NCBI GenBank assembly: GCA_040219735.1
Contig: JAVJRX010000194.1
Reading direction: 5' to 3' (one strand)
Source of the DNA: Coleofasciculus sp040219735
Lineage (GTDB): Bacteria; Cyanobacteriota; Cyanobacteriia; Cyanobacteriales; Coleofasciculaceae
Length of the DNA: 64,000 nt
A program made the translations under genes and the position numbers. The notes beneath the pieces were generated by a model that searched no databases, was not told the origin of the DNA, and saw nothing but the letters and a program-made list of their open reading frames with translations. Below, one piece after another: positions 17,116 through 24,606 of this stretch. The first letter of the stretch is position 1; every line of letters begins with the position of its first letter.

Positions 17116-17610
17116 TTAGCGAGGGGATACAGGAATCTCCTCATCCTTGGCATACAATTTGCCAGAGAGGGCTTCTTGCAGGGCGGCTAGGGGCCAAGCA
17201 AAACCAAAGAGCATTTTATTAATTGCCAAAGGCACGTCGATGATAACTTCTTTTTCTTCGGGATTCTTATCGGCTTGAATCGCTTGTAAATAGGAGCGAC
17301 CAACCCAACCAATCCAGCCAGCCATATACAAAAAGAGAATGCTAGGAATGAGAAAATCACCTGCTCGACTCCAGCGACCATCCGCAATCAAGTGGGGCAG
17401 TCCATCATCACCGCAGAGGGCTTGAGAATAACGCTCAAAGCGTTTTTGCCCGGAATTGGGGTCATCGGTGGTCGCACGGGCATTCTTCGCTCGTTGCTGA
17501 AATGCGGGTGATTCACTACAGCGTGTGAGATGGTCAAAATCAGCCAAGGCTGGGGTGACAAAGCTAAACCAGAGGGTAACGGCGAAAAGTAGAGCCAACA
17601 ATCGTCGCAT
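17116..17610 (-). CDS. psaF: Photosystem I subunit III (PsaF)
   Basis: A 164-residue precursor of the lumen-exposed photosystem I subunit. The start at 17610 gives a normal signal peptide (MRRLLALLFAVTLWFSFVTP, cleaved after ALA) and has AAGGAAA a few bases upstream. An in-frame start farther upstream (17748) would add 46 unlikely residues. The mature part contains DFDHLTRCSESPAFQQRAKN, the PHLIADGRW motif and a membrane helix (LIPSILFLYMAGWIGWVGR). It is followed by psaJ. Its upstream region is shared with the divergent tsaD. Confidence 0.97.
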   Translation of the reverse strand: MRRLLALLFAVTLWFSFVTPALADFDHLTRCSESPAFQQRAKNARATTDDPNSGQKRFERYSQALCGDDGLPHLIADGRWSRAGDFLIPSILFLYMAGWIGWVGRSYLQAIQADKNPEEKEVIIDVPLAINKMLFGFAWPLAALQEALSGKLYAKDEEIPVSPR

Positions 17611-17763
17611 AGAATTGTTTCCTTTTGTTACGAAATCAAAAGTTTTATGTACAAAACACAAAAGCGATTTGTACACTCCAGCAATATTACTCTGACAGGT
17701 TGAACAGAGTAAAGTTAAGTTAATTAAAATGTAAATTGAGTTTTTCATTCAGGTTATGGGCAA

Positions 17764-18822
17764 ATGGCTCGTGTTTTAGCCATAGAAACCAGTTGTGACG
17801 AAACCGCCGTGGCGGTGGTGGAGGATCGCACCTGTTGTAGTAATGTTGTGGCATCTCAGATTCCGGTGCATCAGCCTTATGGTGGGATTGTGCCGGAAGT
17901 AGCGTCGCGATCGCATCTGGAAATGATCAATACCGCGATCGCCCAAGCCTTGGCGGAAGCTAATCTGGGCTGGGAGGCGATTGATGGGATCGCCGCTACC
18001 TGTGCGCCCGGTTTGGTGGGTTCGCTGTTGGTGGGTTTAACGGCGGCAAAAACCCTGGCAATGGTTCATAATAAGCCGTTTCTGGGAGTGCATCACTTAG
18101 AAGGGCATATTTACGCCACGTATCTGATTGAACCTGAACTCGCACCCCCATTTTTGTGTTTGTTGGTGTCTGGGGGTCATACCAGTTTAATTTATGTTAA
18201 GGACTGTGGCGTCTATGAAATGTTGGGTTCAACTCGTGATGATGCGGCGGGTGAGGCGTTTGATAAGGTAGCACGATTGTTGCACCTGGGCTATCCTGGA
18301 GGTCCGGCGATTGATCGGTTAGCCAAGGAAGGAAATCCTCACGCCTTTGGGTTACCCGAAGGGAAGATATCTCGTCCGAGTGGAGGGTATCACCCTTATG
18401 ATTCCAGTTTTAGTGGGTTGAAGACGGCTGTCTTGCGATTAGTGCAACAATTAGAGCAAGAAGGGGATGAATTACCTGTTAAGGATATTGCGGCTTCTTT
18501 CCAGGAAACCGTGGCGCGATCGCTAACTAAACGGGCGGTTAATTGCGCGATCGATTATGGGTTAACCACCATTGCCGTTGGGGGTGGTGTTGCAGCAAAT
18601 AGTGGCTTGAGAGAGCACCTACAAGCGGCGGCGTCATCTCACAAGTTGCGCGTTCTTTTCCCACCGATTAAATATTGTACAGATAACGCCGCCATGATTG
18701 GTTGTGCGGCGGCGGATCATCTGAATCGGGGACATACCTCTCCTTTAACCATTGGCGTACAGTCACGGCTACCGATTACCAAGGTTATGGAATTGTATCC
18801 ACAGTCAACAGGCGATCGCTAA
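17764..18822 (+). CDS. tsaD: tRNA N6-adenosine threonylcarbamoyltransferase
   Basis: TsaD (Kae1/Gcp family) transfers the threonylcarbamoyl group to A37 of ANN-decoding tRNAs together with TsaB, TsaC and TsaE. The 352-residue protein has the ASKHA fold: MARVLAIETSCDETAVAV, the metal-binding HHLEGH motif, LLVSGGHTSL, the DDAAGEAFDKVAR loop and GGVAANSGLRE. It is complete. It is divergent from psaF and ends 4 bp into the convergent DUF362 gene. Confidence 0.97.
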   Translation: MARVLAIETSCDETAVAVVEDRTCCSNVVASQIPVHQPYGGIVPEVASRSHLEMINTAIAQALAEANLGWEAIDGIAATCAPGLVGSLLVGLTAAKTLAMVHNKPFLGVHHLEGHIYATYLIEPELAPPFLCLLVSGGHTSLIYVKDCGVYEMLGSTRDDAAGEAFDKVARLLHLGYPGGPAIDRLAKEGNPHAFGLPEGKISRPSGGYHPYDSSFSGLKTAVLRLVQQLEQEGDELPVKDIAASFQETVARSLTKRAVNCAIDYGLTTIAVGGGVAANSGLREHLQAAASSHKLRVLFPPIKYCTDNAAMIGCAAADHLNRGHTSPLTIGVQSRLPITKVMELYPQSTGDR

Positions 18823-19913
18823 ATCGTTAAGAGTTGACGGATTTGATCTGCCAGGGTTTGGCTAGCGCTATCCGCCGTTACCAGTTCAATTTGTTCAGCA
18901 CTGCTAGCACCTAATCCTAGTTCTACGGCTCGTTGAATTTGTTCTAACTGCCAAATTGAACCACCAGAAACCGCATCAGTGGTGCCAAGCGATCGCAAGA
19001 TGGCAATGGCGACAGCATCAACGGCTACGCGATCGGTTCCCGCTAGCATTACCTCGGCTTTTACCTTCTTCCCAGAGGCGGGCCCACCATTGACAAAAGC
19101 GTCTACCCCATCTAATAGAATCAGCGCGGGTTTGTAGGCTTGGTTAATTTCAGCAATCATGACTCGTTGGTGAGGGGAGGAATGTAAATCCTGCATATAA
19201 TTAAACGAATCTCCAGGCACATATTTGGCAACCATCCCCACGGAATTCTTCAGCGACAGGGTAAAATGACCGCCAAAACGATGAGTTTTCAAGCAACAGG
19301 TATTAACAATCGCCCCTGCATCTAAAATCGGACGAGCAAAGGCAAAGCCTTTTTGCCAGTGGGTTCCCTCGGCGGAAATATACTGCCATTGATCGGCATC
19401 CATCTCATCAAAAACAATCGTTTCTAAGCCATAGCGATCTGCCAATTGAAACACCTGTTTTTGTTCCATGGCTTGACGAGTATTTGCCATCCCGGAGCGA
19501 TCGCCTATCGTAATTTCTTGGCTTCCAGCCGTCTGTAACTCTTGCACCAGCGCTTCCAGGAGTTGAGTATCCGTAGCGGCTGGAGCAGGATCTCCGGTGT
19601 TATAGTTAGGCTTAAGAAATATAGTGCGATCGGAAAGTCCTTCAGGTTGTAGCAAATCCAGTGCTTTTTGAGTTCCTGCAACTCGGTCATCAGTACGCAC
19701 CAGAACCACTTTACTCACATTACCGGATGGAGACTGGGCGATAGGGGTGGCTGTGGTGGTGGGAACGGTTGCATCAACGGCTGCATCAGGTGTTGGTGAC
19801 GTGGAATTCCCAGTTCTGCAAGCCGCAGGTAGAATTGAGGTTCCCGCAGCTAATGCGGCTAAACGCAGAACACGGCGTCGTTTGTATTTGCGAGTGGAGT
19901 GATTGGGTTGCAT
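18819..19913 (-). CDS. DUF362 protein with Tat-type lipoprotein signal
   Basis: A 364-residue exported protein. The N-terminus KRRRVLRLAALAAG followed by LPAAC (Cys near residue 32) fits a Tat signal and a lipobox. The DUF362 domain (about 65-345) includes FLKPNYN near the start and the central VNTCCLKTHRFGGHFTLSLK. DUF362 domains often accompany Fe-S proteins but no ferredoxin domain is present here. The function is unknown. The stop codon region overlaps the tsaD stop by 4 bp in convergent orientation. Confidence 0.85.
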   Translation of the reverse strand: MQPNHSTRKYKRRRVLRLAALAAGTSILPAACRTGNSTSPTPDAAVDATVPTTTATPIAQSPSGNVSKVVLVRTDDRVAGTQKALDLLQPEGLSDRTIFLKPNYNTGDPAPAATDTQLLEALVQELQTAGSQEITIGDRSGMANTRQAMEQKQVFQLADRYGLETIVFDEMDADQWQYISAEGTHWQKGFAFARPILDAGAIVNTCCLKTHRFGGHFTLSLKNSVGMVAKYVPGDSFNYMQDLHSSPHQRVMIAEINQAYKPALILLDGVDAFVNGGPASGKKVKAEVMLAGTDRVAVDAVAIAILRSLGTTDAVSGGSIWQLEQIQRAVELGLGASSAEQIELVTADSASQTLADQIRQLLTI

Positions 19914-20006
19914 GGTGGCTTAAGTTCAAAAAAAACAGTCCTGAATTAAATTGGCTCAGAGCTAAAACCTGTTGATATCTTGTACCATTTTAAATCAGTC
20001 CGCACA

Positions 20007-20251
20007 TTAGCCAAGAACTCAAGTTCTTGGCTAACAGCTTAAGTCCACTAAAGTGGACTTAAACTCGTGTATCATGTCTACCTAAACCATTATTATTATC
20101 GTCTATCTTGCTATTTTTATATTTTACTTATTTCATCGGATTTTTACCCTATGCCTTGCCTTCACCACAATGTAAGTATTCAACCAGACATAATATTTTA
20201 CAGTCGTCTTTAGACGACTTTCGCTTTTAGCCTTGGGTTTAAACCCAAGGC
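20007..20251. repeat. Composite repeat: four palindromes in order A-B-C-D
   Basis: A: TTAGCCAAGAACT / AGTTCTTGGCTAA (20007-20034). B: TTAAGTCCACT / AGTGGACTTAA (20039-20062). C: AGTCGTCT / AGACGACT (20202-20219). D: GCCTTGGGTTT / AAACCCAAGGC (20230-20251, perfect). About 140 bp of AT-rich sequence separates B from C. This fills the 19914-20277 spacer; the order matches 5057-5172 read on the other strand. Confidence 0.85.
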
Positions 20252-20277
20252 GATTGGTGCTATAGTTGCCAACGTAC

Positions 20278-20863
20278 TCACCGGAATATTGAACCCAAAA
20301 GCCATCCTAATCCAAGTCCTAACCAAGATGTTCCCAGCCAAATTAGAAAGGTGTGAAACTTGCTGAAGGATTTTTGTAACTTTTCTCCAGCCAGAACCGC
20401 CAACATATCCGCACCCGCAGCCTCAGCCACAACCACAGCAACAGTCCCATCCACAGTCCCAGCTACAGCCCCAGCTAAACCAGCCATAGCCAAAGCTATA
20501 AACGCAGCCCAAGCCCCAGCCACAGCCCCAGCCCCAGCAAAACTCCCAACCAAAGCCCCAGCTTAATATCTGTGCTTCTTCAATAAATCGAGCCACATAT
20601 TTGTGATACAGCACTTTCTAACACAGTGTAGTACAGTAACTCTAGGACAGCTCTGTTCTGCTCTTGTTTAGGTGTATCACATCGAGTCTGAAAACGCTGT
20701 AGTCTGGCTCGTATTGCAGATATTCGTTAGGCGTTTTAATGACAACGTGATGATTAAGGGATACGTGCCGCGCCTTATAAGTGATTCCGAAACCACCTTG
20801 TCCCAGAACTCCTTGAATCACATATTTACCGTCTTGTAATCGTTGCCCTGTTGCCCAAACCAT
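20278..20863 (-). pseudogene. Remnant of a Ser/Thr kinase: N-lobe start and membrane tail only
   Basis: Starting at 20863, the sequence encodes a kinase N-terminus closely like the neighbour's (MVWATGQRLQDGKYVIQGVL, GQGGFGITYKA, VVIKTPNE) up to YEPDY. About 95 bp of unrelated sequence with stops follows. Then, in another frame, KYVARFIEEAQILS resembles the alpha-C helix of the same family. The rest of the catalytic domain is missing. The sequence continues into an Ala/Gly-rich hydrophobic stretch (20330-20560) and ends KSFSKFHTFLIWLGTSWLGL...GSIFR, like the membrane tails of cyanobacterial kinases. The Ala/Gly coding repeat also creates long open frames on both strands that should not be called as genes. 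Confidence 0.7.
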
Positions 20864-20891
20864 GGCTATTTTGAGGTAATTCTAGAATTGT

Positions 20892-21917
20892 CTATGGCGA
20901 AATCGTCGATGATGGAGTAGGAGAGGTGGGTGACTGAGGTTTTAATCGATCCATCCAGTCTGACAAAGGTCCGAAGAATGCCACAATTACACCTAGCATC
21001 GTTACAATCAACCCCGCGATCGCAAGTTTTTGCTCTAAGCTTAATCCTCTCTTCGCAGGCGGTGGTGTGGGTGCAGGGGGAGAGGCTTCACTGATCAACC
21101 CCAGAGAATCTAACCATTCTCGCATCGACTGGGGGCGCTGCTTGGGTTCTAACTTCATACCCTGGAGAATCAGCCGATTTGTGCGATCGCTAATCTGCTC
21201 GTTATACTTTTTTGGTGGTTCTAACTGCTCACGGTCTAGCTTACGCTTAATTGCGCTCACAGGTTTGTGTCCGGTTAACAGTTCATACAATGTCGCCGCT
21301 AAGGAATAAACATCCGTATATTCTCCCGGTTTCTCAGCCAGTCGGGAATACAGTTCCATTGGCGCAAACCCGTCTGAGGCTTCCTTTGTCCGCACTGAAG
21401 TTACCTCACAGTCAAACTCCAGCGCTAAATCAAAATCAATTAAAACAGCTTCCGCTTTTCCGTCGCGAACATGGACAATAATATTACCCGGTTTCACATC
21501 CCGATGAATCAAACCATTCCCATGCACCTCAATCAGCGCCTCACCAATTTGCTGAATATAATTGAGGGCTTCCGCTTCTGGGAGCATTTTCTGGGCGCGG
21601 TAGGCTAAACTCAACCCATCCACATAATCCATGACAATGCACCACCGTTTCCCGTCTTTAAAAAGTTCTCGGACTTTGACAATATGAGGATGATTACAAC
21701 CATTGAGTTTTACCGCTTCCTGACAAAACTTGGTTTCCAGTCGGTTTTGTTCTTGTGGGGTGAGGGAATTGAGGAGTGCATCATTCAAGGTTTTGATCAC
21801 CCAGCGACAATCGTCTCTATCCTTTACCAGATAGGTAATCCCCAAACGCCCTTGTCCTAGTTGTCTCTCTAAGATGTACTTACCGTTATAAAGTGCATCC
21901 CCTGTCGCCCAAACCAT
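20892..21917 (-). CDS. Ser/Thr protein kinase, membrane-anchored
   Basis: A 341-residue eukaryotic-type kinase. It has a glycine loop GQGRLG (21-26, normally GQGGFG), K42 (VIK), helix-C E67, a catalytic loop HRDVKPGN (138-145), a metal-binding DFD (161-163) in place of DFG, and APMELY (185-190) in place of APE. A Pro-rich linker and one membrane helix (297-316) follow, with a short Pro/Ser tail outside. The key Lys, Asp and Asn residues are present, so it is probably active; DFD is a change I have seen as tolerated in cyanobacterial kinases. It lies 28 bp upstream of the kinase remnant, which is a paralogue (same MVWATG start), so the two arose by tandem duplication. Confidence 0.88.
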   Translation of the reverse strand: MVWATGDALYNGKYILERQLGQGRLGITYLVKDRDDCRWVIKTLNDALLNSLTPQEQNRLETKFCQEAVKLNGCNHPHIVKVRELFKDGKRWCIVMDYVDGLSLAYRAQKMLPEAEALNYIQQIGEALIEVHGNGLIHRDVKPGNIIVHVRDGKAEAVLIDFDLALEFDCEVTSVRTKEASDGFAPMELYSRLAEKPGEYTDVYSLAATLYELLTGHKPVSAIKRKLDREQLEPPKKYNEQISDRTNRLILQGMKLEPKQRPQSMREWLDSLGLISEASPPAPTPPPAKRGLSLEQKLAIAGLIVTMLGVIVAFFGPLSDWMDRLKPQSPTSPTPSSTISP

Positions 21918-21984
21918 GGTTTGCCCTTCTGAAAACTTAGGTTAATTTTGACACAGTATGTTAGGAGGAATGGCACTGACTTCA

Positions 21985-22015
21985 GGTTGGTGGGCAATGC
22001 CCACCCTACGGTATA
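21985..22015. repeat. Dispersed palindromic element GGTGGGCAATGCCCACC
   Basis: TTGGTGGGCAATGCCCACCC followed by TACGGTAT. The inverted copy ATACCGTAGGGTGGGCATTG CCCACCAA is at about 37019-37046. It lies between the kinase promoter region and the end of the HTH gene. Confidence 0.7.
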
Positions 22016-22048
22016 TCAACGGTTGCAGCGATCCAAAACGGCTTGTTT

Positions 22049-22261
22049 CTACTCCTCTAAAATCTCAACCAAATCCTCAATCATCACATCAAACGTGCGA
22101 GCTAACTTATAGAGGGCAGTATAATCTACCATTGACAACTCGGAACGACGGGCATAACTTCTCACCGTACTGTAAATTACACCAGAACGGTCGGACACTT
22201 CCTTCAACGTCCATCCCTTCTCTTGTGCAAGTTCTCGAATCTTTAGCCTAACTAACCCCAT
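22049..22261 (-). CDS. Small Cro/C1-type helix-turn-helix regulator
   Basis: With the start at 22261 (MGLVRLKIRELAQEKG) it is a 70-residue protein made almost only of an XRE HTH domain: LKIRELAQEKGWTLKEVSDR, the recognition helix around GVIYSTVRSYARR, and the closing helix LARTFDVMIEDLVEILEE. A start at 22285 would add eight residues. Such short regulators are often antitoxins or element repressors. No toxin partner is seen beside it. Confidence 0.8.
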   Translation of the reverse strand: MGLVRLKIRELAQEKGWTLKEVSDRSGVIYSTVRSYARRSELSMVDYTALYKLARTFDVMIEDLVEILEE

Positions 22262-22381
22262 CCTTGACAAATGATGCAGTTGCATCGTTTAATGAGAGAA
22301 CCTGAAAAAGCGATCGCTCTTTCTGTCTCGCAAACTTAAGAGCGATCGCACCAATGTCCCATTAAATGGGAAGTAATTTCT

Positions 22382-22852
22382 ATGTTACCAACACATACCA
22401 CAAAAACGCCCACCTTTGAAGAGTCAAAACTAAATTACAAATCCTCCAACCGTCACCCCTTAGCACGATTTGTCACCGTCGAGACAGTTTCCTTGCTGTT
22501 TAACCGCTCTCCCGACGAGATTTATCGCATCGAATGCTGGCAACATATTGTTTATGTTCACGGTAAAGGGTTGAGCCGATTTGTCAGCTACGCCGATTTT
22601 CCGCCAATTCTGGAAGCCGAACCTCCCACCCCTCAAGATATGGTGCGTTGGCGCAAGCGCTGGAAATCTCGAATTGCCCCTGAATTTTGGACAACATTCT
22701 ATAGATATCAGTTCAACAGAGCAACGAGTGAATCGCAGTTGCTAGCTTGGGGACAATTCGTTGGCATTGTCAAAGGGTTGCTATCAACAGCCGCCCTACA
22801 ACACTTGCGCCAAGTCTACCAGCTAGAACAATATTGGTGGCGTCACTTTTGA
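22382..22852 (+). CDS. Hypothetical protein
   Basis: A 156-residue basic, aromatic-rich soluble protein, with FVTVETVSLLFNRSPDEIYR near residue 30 and an end rich in Trp/Tyr (YQLEQYWWRHF). The first part resembles a short helix-turn-helix-like segment (VETVSLLFNRSPDEIYRIE) followed by a strand pair, but I do not recognise a family. It is followed after 36 bp by the Uma2 remnant on the same strand. Confidence 0.6.
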   Translation: MLPTHTTKTPTFEESKLNYKSSNRHPLARFVTVETVSLLFNRSPDEIYRIECWQHIVYVHGKGLSRFVSYADFPPILEAEPPTPQDMVRWRKRWKSRIAPEFWTTFYRYQFNRATSESQLLAWGQFVGIVKGLLSTAALQHLRQVYQLEQYWWRHF

Positions 22853-22888
22853 TGGCTGAATCTGGCTCAACTCAAGGAGAACAAAACC

Positions 22889-23267
22889 ATGATAGATCAA
22901 TCTGCGATCGCGTCAACTTTAACCCTTCCTCCCCTGGAAAATGGCGATAAACTTACCCGCATCGAATTTGAGCGCCTCTATCGATTTACATGACAAACTT
23001 AACGTTTATCGGCGCAATCAGGTACAAGAGTATTTAGTGTGGCGAGTGTACGATGAGCAATTCGATTGGTTTAGGTTACAAGAGGGTGAGTATATCCAGC
23101 TAAAACCCAATGAAAATGGTATTATTTGTGGTGAAATCTTTCCTGGCTTGTGGTTAAAACAATCCGCCTTACTCGCTGGAAATTTAGCCAAGGTATTGGA
23201 GATCATCCAACAGGGGATAGCCACAGCAGAACATCAGATGTTTGTTGAGTCCTTATCGAGGGAGTAA
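22889..23267 (+). pseudogene. Uma2-family (DUF820) endonuclease remnant with internal deletion
   Basis: From ATG 22889, preceded by AAGGAGA, the frame reads ...LPPLENGDKLTRIEFERLYR, a typical Uma2 N-terminus, and then stops. A second frame carries the Uma2 C-terminal part: DLHDKLNVYRRNQVQEYLVW, EGEYIQLKPNENG and FPGLWLKQSALL. In intact members (about 190-230 residues) roughly 80-100 residues with part of the active site lie between. The join is near CTCTATCGATTTACATG (about 22977-22993). An ATG at 22941 could give a 108-residue product with the C-terminal half only. It is probably not an active nuclease. Confidence 0.75.
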
Positions 23268-23269
23268 TC

Positions 23270-23473
23270 ATGGGACGAAAAGCGAAACTAAAACAACTTC
23301 GACGCCAAAGTCAAGGACAAAAACAGTTGCCAACGTCAACACAACCAATCAACTTTGAGTCAACCCAATTCGTGCAACAACTTCAAGTTGAAGGCTATAA
23401 GCTTGATCAAGCACAGCATTCTCCAGACGTGCCATTGCCAAAGCCGTTAAAAAAACCTAATCCCCAGTTATAA
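23270..23473 (+). CDS. Small basic hypothetical protein
   Basis: A 67-residue protein starting 2 bp after the Uma2 remnant stop (MGRKAKLKQLRRQSQGQKQL). It is Lys/Arg/Gln-rich at the N-terminus, with a short FESTQFVQQLQVEGYKL segment and a Pro/Lys end. It has no recognised domain. The tight spacing suggests it was co-transcribed with the Uma2 gene. Confidence 0.5.
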   Translation: MGRKAKLKQLRRQSQGQKQLPTSTQPINFESTQFVQQLQVEGYKLDQAQHSPDVPLPKPLKKPNPQL

Positions 23474-23575
23474 GTATTTACAGCCAAATTTTAGGGTGCG
23501 TTAGCGAAGCGTGACGCACCAATCAATCCTTAATTAACATAGCAGTATCAAGGCAGGTTAAAATCTAAAGAGGAC

Positions 23576-23779
23576 TTACAGAGTAAGCTGTGCCGTTTCC
23601 AACCAATCAAAAATTCGGTCTAATTGATCCAATGAAATGAGTCCGTACTGCCACAACGTCATCGGTAATAAATTAGGACTCTCTTCCTGATGGCGTAAGG
23701 CTAAGGAAATGGCTGCCGATGGAATCGCTAACTCCTCTCGCAAGAAGTTAATAAACTTGTCGAGTGCGGTAGATTTCAT
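23576..23779 (-). CDS. DUF2949 family protein
   Basis: A 67-residue protein with the start at 23779 (MKSTALDKFINFLREELAI). The sequence has the family pattern LREELAIPSAAISLALRHQE, LLPMTLWQYGLISLDQLDRI and FDWLETA. DUF2949 is found in cyanobacteria; its role is not known to me. The upstream in-frame ATG at 23824 would add 15 residues unlike the family. It is probably monocistronic. Confidence 0.8.
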   Translation of the reverse strand: MKSTALDKFINFLREELAIPSAAISLALRHQEESPNLLPMTLWQYGLISLDQLDRIFDWLETAQLTL

Positions 23780-23987
23780 GGTTTTGGGTGTGGGGTACTT
23801 GGCGTCGGTAGTAGTAAGGTACACTTAACGGGGATCAAAAAGCCTCACCCATTAGAGCTATTCTTAGGAGTCACAATTCGTTAATTTTTTTGCTGCAATA
23901 AAACTTAACTCATTTGATCTGCCTGAGTTTGATTAGAGGTTGAGAGATAGTCTCCTACCTGACTGAAGAATCGATGACTACAAACGC

Positions 23988-24581
23988 TTAACTACCATAC
24001 AACCGTTGACCTGTCCCCGGAAGAAGACTCAGCATTCTCGGATTAATACGCTCTCCCACGGTGACTTCAATCCTACCATCCCATTCTTCAATCGAGAGAA
24101 CCTGATTATCCGCTCCTTCATAATCAAAATATCGACAACGTTCTGCTGTGCGGCGCAACGTTGTACCCGTGCGCGTCATTTGAGCCACGCCAGATTCCAC
24201 ACAGCGATAGATGTCACCGTCAAAGGTTAGCTGCTTGGGGGGTTCTCCACTCACCTCCAACTGCTGCGTTGGTTCTAATAATGCCACTTCTACTCGGTCA
24301 TCTTCATCCACAGAAAGCCAACAAATACGCTCTCCATCTTGCAATAAATACTCATACCAAGCATAGTCGCCTACATTATAAGTCAGTTGCCCTTCCACCA
24401 CCCAATCTGTCCCCATGTATTGGACAATATCACCAACTTCCAGGGTAAAAACGGTACGTTCTTCCAGAGGTAAACGCCGACTTTCACCGAGTCCTGATAA
24501 AAGTCCCCGTTGCTGAAGAACTAGCAAAACAGCAGCAGTAGCAATAATCACAATAATTCCAATCCAAACAAATACCATCAT
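23988..24581 (-). CDS. DUF4178 membrane-anchored protein
   Basis: A 197-residue protein with one N-terminal membrane helix (VFVWIGIIVIIATAAVLLVL) and a soluble DUF4178 domain. The domain shows the pattern LEVGDIVQYMGTDWVVEGQL, W-Y-EYLLQDGERICWLSVDE and a second half from LTFDGDIYRCVESG to YFDYEG. The domain repeats a beta-rich fold of unknown function. It is 25 bp downstream of the aminopropyltransferase-like gene in the same direction. Genes of these two families are often neighbours, so they probably act together at the membrane. Confidence 0.85.
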   Translation of the reverse strand: MMVFVWIGIIVIIATAAVLLVLQQRGLLSGLGESRRLPLEERTVFTLEVGDIVQYMGTDWVVEGQLTYNVGDYAWYEYLLQDGERICWLSVDEDDRVEVALLEPTQQLEVSGEPPKQLTFDGDIYRCVESGVAQMTRTGTTLRRTAERCRYFDYEGADNQVLSIEEWDGRIEVTVGERINPRMLSLLPGTGQRLYGS

Positions 24582-24606
24582 CTGACTTATAACTTATTAG
24601 TTATTA

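Noticed and set aside
17611..17748. Extended PsaF start at 17748
   Set aside because: The ATG at 17610 has a good ribosome site and a normal signal peptide; the extra 46 residues would hide it.
20360..20614. Ala/Pro-rich plus-strand frame and Trp/Gly/Cys-rich minus-strand frame
   Set aside because: Both are shadows of a hexamer-like GCTGGG repeat that encodes the Ala/Gly membrane tail of the kinase remnant; neither has protein-like composition on its own.
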